Assembly (NCBI GenBank): GCA_041394705.1
Contig: JAWKHS010000022.1
Span: forward strand, 45,519 to 109,518
Direction of reading: 5' to 3'
DNA length: 64,000 nucleotides
Source of the DNA: Vicinamibacterales bacterium
GTDB taxonomy: Bacteria; Acidobacteriota; Vicinamibacteria; Vicinamibacterales; UBA2999
Below the pieces are notes generated by a model. That model was not told the DNA's origin. It worked only from the letters and a program-made list of their open reading frames with translations, and searched no databases. A program made the position numbers and the translations under genes. Every line of letters begins with the position of its first letter. Position 1 is the stretch's first letter. Below, piece after piece: positions 44,029-53,206 of the stretch.

Positions 44029-45477
44029 ATGGCCCATCGCTCCCGCTCTCCCGTCACACGACGCGACGCGCTCTGCCGGATCGGCGGCGGCTTCGGCATG
44101 ATGGCCTTCGCCGGGCTCGTCGGCGACTCGCTGGCCGCGGCGGGCCTCACCGCGGGCGCGCCCGGCCCTACGCTCTCGAAGGGCCTGCACCACCCCGCGC
44201 GGGCCAAGCACGTCATCTTCCTGTTCATGAACGGCGGGCTGTCGCAGGTGGACAGCTTCGACCCGAAGCCGATGCTGGCCAAGTACCACGGGCAGCCCCT
44301 GCCGGGCGGCCCGGTGGCCACCGAGCGCAAGACGGGCACGCTCATGCAGTCGCCGTTCACCTTCACCCGCTACGGCAAGAGCGGCCTCGAGGTGAGCGAG
44401 CTCTTCCCGCACGTCGGCGCGTGCGCGGACGACATCTGCGTGATCCGCTCGATGCACACGGACATCCCGAATCACGAGCCGTCGATGCTCATGATGAACA
44501 CGGGGCACATCCAGGTCGGGCGCCCGTCGATCGGCTCGTGGCTCACCTACGGGCTCGGCACCGAGAACCAGAACCTGCCCGGCTACGTCGTGCTGTGCCC
44601 GGACGTGCCGACCACGGTGGGGCCGCCGCTGTGGAACAGCGCCTTCCTGCCGGCCGTGCACCAGGGCACGTTCATCTCGAGCAAGACCGAGCGGCCGGAC
44701 CAGATCGTCGGGAAGGACTTCGACCCGAAGAAGCTCGTCTCGTTCCTGACGAACAAGGAGTTCACGCTGGCCGAGCAGCGCCGCGAGCTGGATCTGCTGA
44801 AGACGCTCGACGGAATGGGCGGCGACGTGGCCGATCCCCAGCTCGACGCCGCGATCAGCGCGATGGAGACGGCCTACCGGATGCAGACCGAGGCGCCCGA
44901 GGTGTTCGACATCCGCAAGGAGTCGAAGGCCACGCTGGAGCTGTACGGCCCGGGCAGTACCGCGCGTGGATGCCTCATGGCCGTGCGCCTCGTGGAGCGC
45001 GGCGTGCGGATGGTGCAGGTGTACTACGCCAAGGGCGATCCGTGGGACGCCCACAGCGACATCCAGCAGCACCGGAAGAACGCCAACGACTCGGACCAGC
45101 CGTTCGCGGCCGTCATCAAGGACCTGAAGTCACGCGGGCTCTTCGACGAGACGATCGTCGTGTGCGGCTCGGAATTCGGCCGGACCCCGGTGGTGGAGGT
45201 GGGCGGGATGGCCGTGGCGCAGAGCGGCCGCGATCACAACCCGTTCGGCTTCAGCGTGTGGCTGGCCGGCGGCGGCTTCAAGGGCGGCATGACCTACGGC
45301 GCCACCGACGACTTCGGCTTCAAGGCCATCGACAAGCCCGTGCACGTGCACGACCTGCACGCGACGATCCTGCACCAGCTGGGCATCGACCACACGAAGC
45401 TCACCTACCGCTACAGCGGCCGCGACTTCCGCCTGACCGACGTGGCGGGCACCGTCATTCACGACATCCTGGCGTAG
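44029..45477 (+). CDS. DUF1501 protein with Tat-like leader
   Basis: The 482-residue sulfatase-fold protein begins with RSPVTRRDALCRIGGGFG, a twin-arginine-like leader. It contains KHVIFLFMNGGLSQVDSFDP (near residue 60) and late FGRTPVVE and GRDHNPFGFS segments characteristic of DUF1501. It is predicted to sit in the alkaline phosphatase superfamily, though catalytic residues are not proven. It follows the PSD1 gene by 14 bases and is almost certainly co-transcribed with it; the two are a conserved pair. Confidence 0.94.
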   Translation: MAHRSRSPVTRRDALCRIGGGFGMMAFAGLVGDSLAAAGLTAGAPGPTLSKGLHHPARAKHVIFLFMNGGLSQVDSFDPKPMLAKYHGQPLPGGPVATERKTGTLMQSPFTFTRYGKSGLEVSELFPHVGACADDICVIRSMHTDIPNHEPSMLMMNTGHIQVGRPSIGSWLTYGLGTENQNLPGYVVLCPDVPTTVGPPLWNSAFLPAVHQGTFISSKTERPDQIVGKDFDPKKLVSFLTNKEFTLAEQRRELDLLKTLDGMGGDVADPQLDAAISAMETAYRMQTEAPEVFDIRKESKATLELYGPGSTARGCLMAVRLVERGVRMVQVYYAKGDPWDAHSDIQQHRKNANDSDQPFAAVIKDLKSRGLFDETIVVCGSEFGRTPVVEVGGMAVAQSGRDHNPFGFSVWLAGGGFKGGMTYGATDDFGFKAIDKPVHVHDLHATILHQLGIDHTKLTYRYSGRDFRLTDVAGTVIHDILA

Positions 45478-45522
45478 CCGATCGGCGGGCTCGCGGGTCG
45501 AAGCGATCCTTGGGGGGTGCGC

Positions 45523-46173
45523 ATGTCGAAACTCGTGGTCCGCAGCTTCGGGGTGTCCCTCGACGGCTATGGGGCCGGCCCCGACCAGAGCCTGGAACAT
45601 CCGCTCGGCGTCGATGGCCTGGACCTCATGGGGTGGTTCTTTCCCACGCGCGTCTTCAAGCAGATGCACACCGAGGACGCCGGCGGCGAGACCGGCGTGG
45701 ACAACCGCATGGCCGAACGGGGCTTCGACGACATCGGCGCCTGGATTCTGGGCCGCAACATGTTCGGGCCGGTGCGTGGACCATGGCCCGACGACTCCTG
45801 GAAGGGCTGGTGGGGCGACGAGCCGCCGTACCACGTGCCGACGTTCGTGCTCACCCATCACACGCGGCCGATGCAGCCCATGGCCGGCGGCACCGATTTC
45901 CATTTCGTGACCGGCGGCATCCACGAGGCGCTCGATCGTGCGCGGGACGCGGCCAAGGGGAAGGACGTACGTCTCGGAGGCGGCGTCTCCACGGTGCGGC
46001 AGTTCCTGGAGGCGCGGCTCGTCGACGACCTGCATGTCGCACTCAGCCCGGTGTTCCTCGGCCGCGGCGAATCCCTGTGGGCGGGGATGAACCTCCGCGA
46101 CCTCGGCTACGAGTGTGTGGAACAGGTAGCCGGCGAGCGCGCCACGCACCTGTTCATCCGCAAGCGGACGTAG
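45523..46173 (+). CDS. DHFR-like / RibD C-terminal domain protein
   Basis: The 216-residue protein of the RibD_C/dihydrofolate reductase superfamily starts SKLVVRSFGVSLDGYGAGPD. It has WILGRNMFGPVRGPW and the nucleotide-binding LGGGVSTVRQFLEARLVDD. It is probably an NADPH-dependent reductase of unknown substrate; similar proteins are often called YyaP/YwjB type. It starts at ATG 45523 after GGGGGTG; a GTG 6 bases upstream is possible. It lies 45 bases after the DUF1501 gene. Confidence 0.9.
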   Translation: MSKLVVRSFGVSLDGYGAGPDQSLEHPLGVDGLDLMGWFFPTRVFKQMHTEDAGGETGVDNRMAERGFDDIGAWILGRNMFGPVRGPWPDDSWKGWWGDEPPYHVPTFVLTHHTRPMQPMAGGTDFHFVTGGIHEALDRARDAAKGKDVRLGGGVSTVRQFLEARLVDDLHVALSPVFLGRGESLWAGMNLRDLGYECVEQVAGERATHLFIRKRT

Positions 46174-46189
46174 CCGCGGCGGCGGCACG

Positions 46190-46600
46190 CTAGCGCGCCC
46201 GCCGGGCATGTGGCCCTTGCGACCGGCCGATCACGTCGCTCAAGGTCTGTTCGTTCGACTTCAGGCACGCATCGAGCGAGGCGAGCGCCTCGCAGTCGCC
46301 GCCCGCCGGCCTGCCGCCGCATTCAGCGCGCAGCCGGGCCGCAATCCGTGCGGCCGTCGTCTCGTTCGACTCTCGGAGCGCCCTGAGCGTGTTCAGGCTC
46401 AATCGATCGACATGAGTCCGGAACAGTTCCTGGTCCTTGCCGCAAGCCTGCAGCATGGACAGCGTGGAGGCCACGCCCGTCTGTTCGTGCGGCGCGGTCG
46501 GTCGAAACAGATACGCGGCGCCGACGAGCAGGATGCCCCGAGTGAGCGCCGTGAGGAAGATGCGGGGGCTCGGCGGCGATAGCGGGTTGTCAGGGTCCAT
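46190..46600 (-). CDS. Small membrane protein of unknown function
   Basis: The 136-residue protein has one transmembrane segment (about residues 14-33, FLTALTRGILLVGAAYLF). A soluble helical region with three or four cysteines (QACGK, ECGGR, GDCEA, DACLK) follows. No family is recognised. It follows the SH3-like gene at 46654 on the same strand by 53 bases and may be co-transcribed. The start has no clear ribosome site, so it is uncertain. Confidence 0.5.
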   Translation of the reverse strand: MDPDNPLSPPSPRIFLTALTRGILLVGAAYLFRPTAPHEQTGVASTLSMLQACGKDQELFRTHVDRLSLNTLRALRESNETTAARIAARLRAECGGRPAGGDCEALASLDACLKSNEQTLSDVIGRSQGPHARRAR

Positions 46601-46653
46601 ATTTGAGCGTCGACGTAGCGCCCGCCCAAGCCTGTCGCCCAGGAGGCTCCTCG

Positions 46654-46998
46654 TCAGCGGTGTCGCGAGCGTGGTCGCGCACGGGAGGTCTTGCTCGAGT
46701 CCTTCGTCGTTCGCGGCGCCGAGAGCGGCTGGAGGCCGGCGCAGTCCGTGAACACCAAGAGGCCCTGGCCGTCGACGACGCGGCATCGCCCCTCGTGGAC
46801 CGATACCAGCTTCACCGGAGTGCCGGGCGGGAAGGTTCCGTCCGCCTTGGCTCGCCCCGGCGAATAGTAGTAGGGCCGCGCGGTCGTCAGGGTATGCGTG
46901 AAGCGTCTGGGAGGCGCGACGAGCGTGCCGGCGGGTGGCAGCGCGCTCGCCGGCAGGATTGTCACCTTCGGCCGAAGCATTCCCTTCACGGGCGGCAT
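46654..46998 (-). CDS. Small SH3-like protein of unknown function
   Basis: The 114-residue frame contains YYYSPGRAKADGTFPPGTPV, then KLVSVHEGRCRVVDGQGLLV, like a bacterial SH3 fold. The C-terminus is Ser/Arg-rich. It sits 37 bases after the leishmanolysin-like gene on the same strand. The start at 46998 is chosen over 46980, but neither is strongly supported. No signal peptide is seen. Confidence 0.5.
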   Translation of the reverse strand: MPPVKGMLRPKVTILPASALPPAGTLVAPPRRFTHTLTTARPYYYSPGRAKADGTFPPGTPVKLVSVHEGRCRVVDGQGLLVFTDCAGLQPLSAPRTTKDSSKTSRARPRSRHR

Positions 46999-47035
46999 GC
47001 TCCGGAGGTCGCGTCGCTCACCACGTCGACCAGTC

Positions 47036-47938
47036 TTACACGAGACTGCTGTCGGGCAGCACCTTCGGCGCGAAGATGGGCAGCGCGTGGGCGTGCGGTG
47101 CCTGGAGCACGGCGGCGAGCATCCCCTTCTCAGCCAGCGACTGCAGGTTCGGGAGCGCGTAGGGCTCCGCCGCGCTGAGGCTCACCTCGTAGCCGAGATC
47201 GATCAGGCTGGCGACGGTCAGGCGGCTGAGCGGGTTGTCCGCCTCCGAAATGAAGCCCGACATGAGCTCGTTGCGGAACACCGACTCGCGCCAGTGGGAG
47301 TCCCGCGTGCCCGGTCCGCCGGTGTTCTCGACCGGGACGGGCTTCGGCCCGGTGCCGCGCAGGACACCGAACGCCTTCTTGGCATTCGAACCGATGAACG
47401 TGGGATTCGTCGTGCCGACGCCCGCGAGCAAGCCTTTGCGTTCCCAGATGGTGCCGATGCCGATCACGTGCCCCATCTCGTGCGTGATCACGTCGACCAG
47501 GGTGCCATCGGCCTCCATGCTGGCGAGGTCCGCCGTGTCGAACGACATGAGGCCGGTGGCGGGGAGCATGGCGGCCTTCCCGGCTGCCATCGGCCGCAGC
47601 CGTCTCGGGCCAGCCTGACCGAGGATCTTCCCAACCCCGTCGATTGGAACACCCTCGGCCTCGATCAGGAGATCGTCGATGACCTCGCCGTTCACGACGA
47701 CGCTCGGCAGGTCGCCCACGATGACTCGCGACCAGCGATCGGCCGCCTTCTTGAACGCCTGCTTCTGCGACTCCGTAAGCCCGCCGAGAAACCGGACTTC
47801 GATTGTGTAGGCGCTCGCAATCGCCGCCTTCGAGGCGCTCTTCGAGACGCTCTTGTGCGTCACGTAGGTGTCGTAGTCGGCCCGACCGGGCGAGCGCTTC
47901 CGTGCGCCAGTGGTGGCCTTCGTGCTCTTCCTTGACAT
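47036..47938 (-). CDS. Leishmanolysin-like (M8) zinc metallopeptidase, no signal peptide
   Basis: The 300-residue metzincin-type protease has zinc motif HEMGHVIGIG (H153, E154, H157) and a downstream HW in DSHWRESV (H215), the third-ligand pattern of leishmanolysin. FRNELMSGFIS follows, as in the family. The N-terminal 35 residues are Lys/Ser/Arg-rich and contain no export signal, unlike most M8 proteins. It probably degrades proteins inside the cell or is released by another route. The ATG at 47938 has GAGGAC upstream. It leads a three-gene cassette. Confidence 0.8.
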   Translation of the reverse strand: MSRKSTKATTGARKRSPGRADYDTYVTHKSVSKSASKAAIASAYTIEVRFLGGLTESQKQAFKKAADRWSRVIVGDLPSVVVNGEVIDDLLIEAEGVPIDGVGKILGQAGPRRLRPMAAGKAAMLPATGLMSFDTADLASMEADGTLVDVITHEMGHVIGIGTIWERKGLLAGVGTTNPTFIGSNAKKAFGVLRGTGPKPVPVENTGGPGTRDSHWRESVFRNELMSGFISEADNPLSRLTVASLIDLGYEVSLSAAEPYALPNLQSLAEKGMLAAVLQAPHAHALPIFAPKVLPDSSLV

Positions 47939-48209
47939 GGTTGACCGTCCTCGGGCTGTCACCGACGACACTCGCCGGGTCGACGCCTGCCATAGAGGAC
48001 GGACGCACGGCGGTCATTCCGCCTGCCTGCCGCGACCCTCCGACGCCTGGTCCTGGTGCGCCCACCTGATCCGACGGGCCGATCGCAGGGCCTGAGCGGC
48101 TCGGGCCGTGGTCAAGGCGCTGGCCCTCGCCCCGTCGGGCCCCTCGGCGGCACGGCGGCCGCCTGGTTCGTGAGGGGGGCGCAATGGATCGACCCGCCAC
48201 GTCGGTCGA
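47939..48209. other. Non-coding gap upstream of the metallopeptidase cassette
   Basis: Nothing with coding character is seen between the metallopeptidase start and the short frame at 48210. The stretch probably holds the cassette promoter, but no clear hexamers stand out. Confidence 0.4.
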
Positions 48210-48428
48210 TCAACGCCTGCGCAGCGTCGTCGCCAGCGTGAACGCCGCGTAGAGCTCGCCGTCCTTGGACGGGTCGTCGAGGTGGCGCGCGACGATCGCG
48301 GTCGCGGCTGGGCGGGTGAGGAAGCGCCAGCGGCCATCCGACTGCAGGGTGAGGTCGACGTCCGCGCCCTCAACCGCGTGCAGCCTCGGCGGCGTCGTCG
48401 ACACCCTGTTCGAATCCCACGGCAGCAT
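48210..48428 (-). CDS. Possible small protein or gene remnant
   Basis: A 72-residue frame reads MLPWDSNRVSTTPPRLH, then GRWRFLTRPAATAIVARHL and ends TLRRR. Coding character continues upstream of the ATG (SYITTLRDCAA) until a stop near 48503, without another start, which suggests a truncated or decayed gene. No family is recognised. Confidence 0.3.
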   Translation of the reverse strand: MLPWDSNRVSTTPPRLHAVEGADVDLTLQSDGRWRFLTRPAATAIVARHLDDPSKDGELYAAFTLATTLRRR

Positions 48429-48854
48429 GGCGGCGCAGTCGCGCAGCGTCGTGATGTACGAGCACGTGACGACCGGTGGTGTCCTGACGGTCGAAGCTCA
48501 TGAGCGAGGTCCTACGAGCCCACCCGCACGGCGTTCGACAACGACACGCGGCACGAGCGCGGGGGCGCGTCCGCCGGCCGCGTGTTGCGGCTCCATGCCA
48601 CGCCGACCCAGGGCGAGCAGTGCGGATGTCCACCAACGGCGGTGCGATGCCATACGTCACCCTGCGAGGGCACCGCACGGCATGTGCGCTGGCCGGCGGG
48701 CTCATCCCCGCACACCCTTCTGTCCGAGACGACGCGCATGTGCCGTGGTGCGGCCCGCGACCGCAATCGGCCGTGGATTGGCGCGCAGGGCCGATCGGTG
48801 CGGAGCCCGGGTGAGGCTGTTTCCAGGCGGGTTGACGACGACGGGCCGCGGTGA
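48429..48854. other. Non-coding gap between the small frame and the serine hydrolase
   Basis: This 426-base stretch has overlapping short frames on both strands with poor amino acid composition. No RNA gene, repeat or clear terminator is visible. Confidence 0.45.
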
Positions 48855-50189
48855 CTACCGGCGCGGCGTCACTCGGAGCGCGACGCTCTCGGTGCCCGTT
48901 CCTCTGTCCGTGAGGAGGGCATCGACGGTGCCGCCGGTCCGCCGGAACCTCATGAGGAACCCGCTGGCCGGAAGGCAGTAGTTCCCACCGGCCGCGGGAT
49001 AGAACTCGCTGTCGTCTCGAAAGAGATGTCCGTCCTCGACAGAGATGACGATGGGATCGGACGGGTCGCCGTAGGATCCGACGAACGTTCCCGGGGCTTC
49101 GAACGGGTCCGCAGGTGGCGGCGGCCGGCGGATGGCGACGGCGCTGGCGCCCGTGAGCAGGCGCTTGACCTGCTCGCGCACCTGCCAGTTGGCGCCCGAT
49201 CGGAGGTTGCTGAGGAACACGAACGTCAGATCCTGGGCCGGGTCGACGTCAACCGACGTCTCGTAGCCCGTGGTCCGCCCATACCAACTGCGCCACGAGC
49301 CGGAGTCGCCCTCCGCCACGCGCTGCCGGGCCGCACGCCCCAGGACACCGGCCTGCATCGCGCGAACGAAGTGCAGCAGATCCTCGGCGGTCGCGTAGAC
49401 GGACCCGGCGCCCGTGAGGAAGCGCAGGTCCTTGTACCGCGCGCTCGCCACCGTCAACGCGCCTGCCGTGGCGGCCAGCCGATAGGGCATGGCGCGGTGC
49501 GGCATGAGCTGCTGGCCGGTCTCGTCGGTGGCCGTCGTCATGGAAGCGGGACGGAAGATCCGGTCTCGAAGAACGTCGTCGAACGCCCGGCCCTCGATCA
49601 CCTCCACCACCCGCGCCAGACACGAGAAGCCGGCGCTGCTGTACAGCTCCTGCGTGCCGGGCTCGAACAGCAGCCCCCTGGCGCGCACGCGCTCGACGAT
49701 CTCCTGGGGATGCAGCGGCAGCGTCTCCTCCAACTCCGTGGTGACGCGGAACGGCACGCCGGCTCGATGGTCGAGCAGGTGGCGGACCGTCACCACGCCG
49801 CCGCGTGGGCCCTGCGGAAACGCGCCGAGATACCGGGAGACCGGCGCGTCGAGGTCCAGGCGCCGCTCGTCGATCAGGGCGTCCACGACGACCTGGGTCA
49901 TGGCCTTGGTGATGGAGCCGACGCCGAACCGCGTGTCAGGTGCGTTCGGCACGTCCAGTTCCCAGTTGGCGCGGCCGTAGGCCCGCTGGAACAGCACTCG
50001 ATCGCCGCGGGCGACCAGGATCACCCCGCTCAGCAGACGGGCGTCGGCTTCCTGCCGCACCAGGGCGTCGATCCGCGCCGCCAGGTCGGCGTCGTCGGGC
50101 CGTCCCTGGGCCACGAGTGCGGGCATCGCCAGCAGGAGTGCCACGGCGACGAGCCCGCGAGCGAGACGAGGGAGCAGTACGTGGGTCAC
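48855..50189 (-). CDS. Exported beta-lactamase-family serine hydrolase with altered YxN motif
   Basis: The 444-residue exported enzyme has a signal peptide ending ALVAQ and a class C beta-lactamase fold. SxxK is S92-I-T-K95. The second motif reads Y183-S-S185, where most family members have Asn. A C-terminal beta domain (about 345-444) contains FVGSYGDPSDPIVIS. Substrate is unknown and the Ser substitution may alter activity. The GTG at 50189 has GAGGAA 7 bases upstream. It is divergent from the glycosyltransferase gene. Confidence 0.87.
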   Translation of the reverse strand: MTHVLLPRLARGLVAVALLLAMPALVAQGRPDDADLAARIDALVRQEADARLLSGVILVARGDRVLFQRAYGRANWELDVPNAPDTRFGVGSITKAMTQVVVDALIDERRLDLDAPVSRYLGAFPQGPRGGVVTVRHLLDHRAGVPFRVTTELEETLPLHPQEIVERVRARGLLFEPGTQELYSSAGFSCLARVVEVIEGRAFDDVLRDRIFRPASMTTATDETGQQLMPHRAMPYRLAATAGALTVASARYKDLRFLTGAGSVYATAEDLLHFVRAMQAGVLGRAARQRVAEGDSGSWRSWYGRTTGYETSVDVDPAQDLTFVFLSNLRSGANWQVREQVKRLLTGASAVAIRRPPPPADPFEAPGTFVGSYGDPSDPIVISVEDGHLFRDDSEFYPAAGGNYCLPASGFLMRFRRTGGTVDALLTDRGTGTESVALRVTPRR

Positions 50190-50330
50190 CCGACATTCCT
50201 CGAGGCAGCAGACGTTCGCCCTGCGGACGAAGCATGTGCGACGGCTCGGCGCGGGCCGGCTGGAGACATAGATGCTTCGTTCCTGGCAAAGGTTGGAGGC
50301 ACGCGCGAGCGCACCTCGACGGGCGCCGGT

Positions 50331-50336
50331 AGAATT
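50331..50336 (+). promoter_or_regulatory. -10-like hexamer TAGAAT, leaderless start
   Basis: TAGAAT ends 6 bases before the GTG at 50343. The same TAGAATTGCG string occurs at about 18926 upstream of the winged-helix/hydrolase gene. Confidence 0.46.
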
Positions 50337-50342
50337 GCGCGC

Positions 50343-51596
50343 GTGGCCCGGGTGCTGCTCACGTGCTGGGGATCGTTCGGCGACCTCTTCCCCTCCATCG
50401 CCGTGGCGGACCGCCTGCGCGCGCGCGGACACGAGCCGATCCTCGCGACGTGCCCGTTCTATCGCGAGATCCTCGAACGCGAGGGCCTCACCTTCCGCCC
50501 GGTCGGTCCCGACGTCACGCCTGACGACATGGTGCTGCTCGGACGGCTCATGGATCCCCGGCGAGGCACCGAGGTCCTCGTACGCGAGCTGCTGATGCCG
50601 GCGCTCGACGCGAGCTACGCAGACCTGGACGCGGCCGCGAGCGACGTGGATCTCGTGGTGTCGCACCCGGTGACCTTCGCCGCGCCGCTCGTGGCGGACC
50701 GACGCCGCCTGCCCTGGCTGTCCAGCGTCCTGGCGCCCATGTCGTTCTTCTCTCCCACGGACTTTCCGGCCCTGCCCAACCTGCCGGCGGCTGTGGGGCT
50801 CCGGCATCTTGGCGCCTGGACCGGGCGTCTGCTGGGCGCGCTGTCGCGGAAGGCGACCGCGGGCTGGATGGCGCCGGTGGCGGCACTGCGACAGCGGCTG
50901 GGTCTACCGGCCGCCGGACATCCGCTGTTCGAGGGACAGTTCTCGCCGCTCGGAACGCTGGCGCTCTTCTCCAGGGTGCTCGGGAGCCCGCAGCCGGACT
51001 GGCCGCCGCACACGGACGTCACGGGCTTTCCGTTCTTCAACCGGGCGATCGCGATGCCGCCGGTGGTCCGGGCGTTCCTGGACGCAGGCCCGCCTCCCGT
51101 CGTCTTCACGCTGGGATCGTCCGCCGTGCACGCGGCCGGCGGGTTCTTCGAGGAGAGCGTGCGCGCGGCGCGGCAACTCGGCATGCGCGCCCTGCTGCTG
51201 GCGGGCCGCGCGGCGGCGGAGGCACGGTCGATGCCCGACGGGATGCTGGCGGTGGAGAGCGCGCCCCACGACCAGGTGTTTCCGCACGCAGCCGTCATCG
51301 TCCACCAGGGAGGGGTCGGCACCACTGGACAGGCCCTCAGGAGCGGCCGGCCCCAACTCGTGGTCCCGCACGCGCACGATCAGTTCGACAACGCGGTGCG
51401 CGTCGAGCGCGCGGGCGCCGGGACGGTGCTGTATGCGACACGTTACCGGGCCGACCGCGCCGCGATGGCGATCGGCACGCTGACGTCGGATGCGGCGTGT
51501 GCCGCCCGTGCCGAAGCCGTGGGCGCCGAGGTGCGAGGCGAGGGCGGCGCGGACCGGGCCGCCGAGTGCATCGCCGCGGCGCTCGCCCGGGTCTGA
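50343..51596 (+). CDS. GT1/UGT-type glycosyltransferase
   Basis: The 417-residue GT-B fold glycosyltransferase of the macrolide/UDP-glucuronosyl (MGT/UGT) type starts VLLTCWGSFGDLFPSIAVAD with the G-rich N-terminal loop. The nucleotide-sugar signature is HQGGVGTTGQAL with downstream VPHAHDQFDNA. It transfers a hexose to a small lipophilic acceptor, such as a sterol, carotenoid or polyketide. It is a single gene, convergent with the FG-GAP gene. Confidence 0.9.
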   Translation: MARVLLTCWGSFGDLFPSIAVADRLRARGHEPILATCPFYREILEREGLTFRPVGPDVTPDDMVLLGRLMDPRRGTEVLVRELLMPALDASYADLDAAASDVDLVVSHPVTFAAPLVADRRRLPWLSSVLAPMSFFSPTDFPALPNLPAAVGLRHLGAWTGRLLGALSRKATAGWMAPVAALRQRLGLPAAGHPLFEGQFSPLGTLALFSRVLGSPQPDWPPHTDVTGFPFFNRAIAMPPVVRAFLDAGPPPVVFTLGSSAVHAAGGFFEESVRAARQLGMRALLLAGRAAAEARSMPDGMLAVESAPHDQVFPHAAVIVHQGGVGTTGQALRSGRPQLVVPHAHDQFDNAVRVERAGAGTVLYATRYRADRAAMAIGTLTSDAACAARAEAVGAEVRGEGGADRAAECIAAALARV

Positions 51597-51619
51597 CGCT
51601 CGGGCGCTCGGAAGCCCTG

Positions 51620-53200
51620 TCAGGGCGCGGGCGCCGCGCAGGCCGTATTGCCGGCGGCATCGGTGGCGCACACCTGGAATGGCGCCGCGGCGTCGAGGTC
51701 GATCGGACCGTCCGACGCCCACAGGTACTCCCCCACCCATCTCATCGGTGTCGCCGTCCGGTCGGGCCGCTTCCAGTCCACCCACACGCGGCGCCACTCG
51801 GTGGCCAGGCTCGGGCTCTTCCTGTCGTGCACGCGTGCCATCACGCGCGCACGGCCTGCGGCGTCCGTCACGCGGCGGACGAGCGTCACCGACGGCGCCG
51901 CCGTGTCCGGAGGCAGCCCGCGCCCGGCGAAGACGCGCTCGTCGGTGGCCTTGGGGTTCTCGCCCTGCCCCTGTACCACGTCCATCCGGCCGTCGCCGTC
52001 GAGATCGGCCAGCGCCAGGCCGAGCGTGCCCGGCGTGTCCGGACCACCGAACACATCCAGCCGTACCGTGAGCCGGCCGGTTCCGTCGTTCACGAGCAGA
52101 CGGTCGGGACCGCTCAGCGACCCGACGACGAAGTCCGCATCGCCGTCGGAATCCACGTCCAGGAAGGCGACCACGTTGTCGTCCTCGCCGACGTTCGAGG
52201 ACGGCGGCCACCACGCCGGCGTCTGGTCGCGGAAGCGGCCCTTGCCGTCGTTTCGAAAGACGTGCTCGCGCCGGCTGAAGGGGCTGGTCTCGCTGGTGAT
52301 GTCGCCGTCGTTCACGGTGACGAGGTCGAGGAAGCCGTCGCCGTCGAGGTCCATCGCCTCGAACTCGTAGTTGTTCGTGTACTGCGGCAGCCCTCGAGGG
52401 TCGTCCGTGAACCGCCCGGTGCCGTCGTTCCGGAACAGCAGGCTGCCCCCGCACCGCTTGCAGGACACGAGGACGTCCAGATCGAGGTCGTTGTCCACGT
52501 CGGCCAGTTCGAGATCCCACGAGAAGCGCACCGTGATGGCGGGCATCCGGTCGGCCGTGGCGTCGGTGAAGCGGCCAGTGCCGTCGTTCAGCCACAGGTG
52601 CGTCACGCCACCCTCGTTGGTCATGGCATCGCCGGGACCCCAGTCGGCCAGGACCAGGTCCAGGTCGCCGTCCCCGTCCACGTCGCCGGCCTCCAGGTCG
52701 CCGACGCTCAGCGGCTGGTGGGGCAACTGGGTGGCCGTGACCTCGCGGAACCGCCCTCCCCCGGTGCCCAGGAACAGGCGCGACTGCGTCTGGTAGGTGG
52801 TGCCGACCACGATGTCGACGATGCCGTCGCCGTCGAGGTCGCGCGCCTTGACGACGCGCGCCAGGTCCGGCGTCTCGCCGAAGACCCGGGCGGTCGCATC
52901 CTCGAACCTGAAGCCCGGGCCCGCATTCCTGAAGACCTGGTTGGGTTCGGGCGTCCCCGGCGTGGAGTAGTCGCCGCCGTTGGCGAAGAGCAGATCGGGA
53001 CGGCCGTCGCCGTCGATGTCCGCGATCTCGACCTTGTTGGTCCAGTACGCCGTGGACGGCAGGGCCGACGACGTGACGTCGACCCAGAGCGGGCCGGCGC
53101 CCTGCGCCTGGAGGACGGCCACGAGCGCCAGGACGAGCACGCCGGCCGGCCACGGAATCTGCCGGCGCGGTCCGTTCGCCCAGGGGCTCCCCGCTGCCAC
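51620..53200 (-). CDS. Exported FG-GAP/VCBS repeat protein
   Basis: The 526-residue exported protein has a signal (about 15-33, ending VLQAQG). At least seven calcium-binding FG-GAP/VCBS-type repeats follow, such as IADIDGDGRPDLLFAN, DLDGDGIVDIVVG, DVDGDGDLDLVLADWG and DLDGDGRMDVVQG, spaced about 45-60 residues. It forms an integrin-alpha-like propeller. The last 90 residues are an Ig-like domain. It starts at GTG 53200, 6 bases after a TAGAAT hexamer. Confidence 0.9.
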   Translation of the reverse strand: MAAGSPWANGPRRQIPWPAGVLVLALVAVLQAQGAGPLWVDVTSSALPSTAYWTNKVEIADIDGDGRPDLLFANGGDYSTPGTPEPNQVFRNAGPGFRFEDATARVFGETPDLARVVKARDLDGDGIVDIVVGTTYQTQSRLFLGTGGGRFREVTATQLPHQPLSVGDLEAGDVDGDGDLDLVLADWGPGDAMTNEGGVTHLWLNDGTGRFTDATADRMPAITVRFSWDLELADVDNDLDLDVLVSCKRCGGSLLFRNDGTGRFTDDPRGLPQYTNNYEFEAMDLDGDGFLDLVTVNDGDITSETSPFSRREHVFRNDGKGRFRDQTPAWWPPSSNVGEDDNVVAFLDVDSDGDADFVVGSLSGPDRLLVNDGTGRLTVRLDVFGGPDTPGTLGLALADLDGDGRMDVVQGQGENPKATDERVFAGRGLPPDTAAPSVTLVRRVTDAAGRARVMARVHDRKSPSLATEWRRVWVDWKRPDRTATPMRWVGEYLWASDGPIDLDAAAPFQVCATDAAGNTACAAPAP

Positions 53201-53206
53201 CCGCGC

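Noticed and set aside
48014..48373. A 119-codon minus-strand frame
   Set aside because: It is Arg/Ser/Pro-rich and overlaps the more protein-like frame 48210-48428 out of register.
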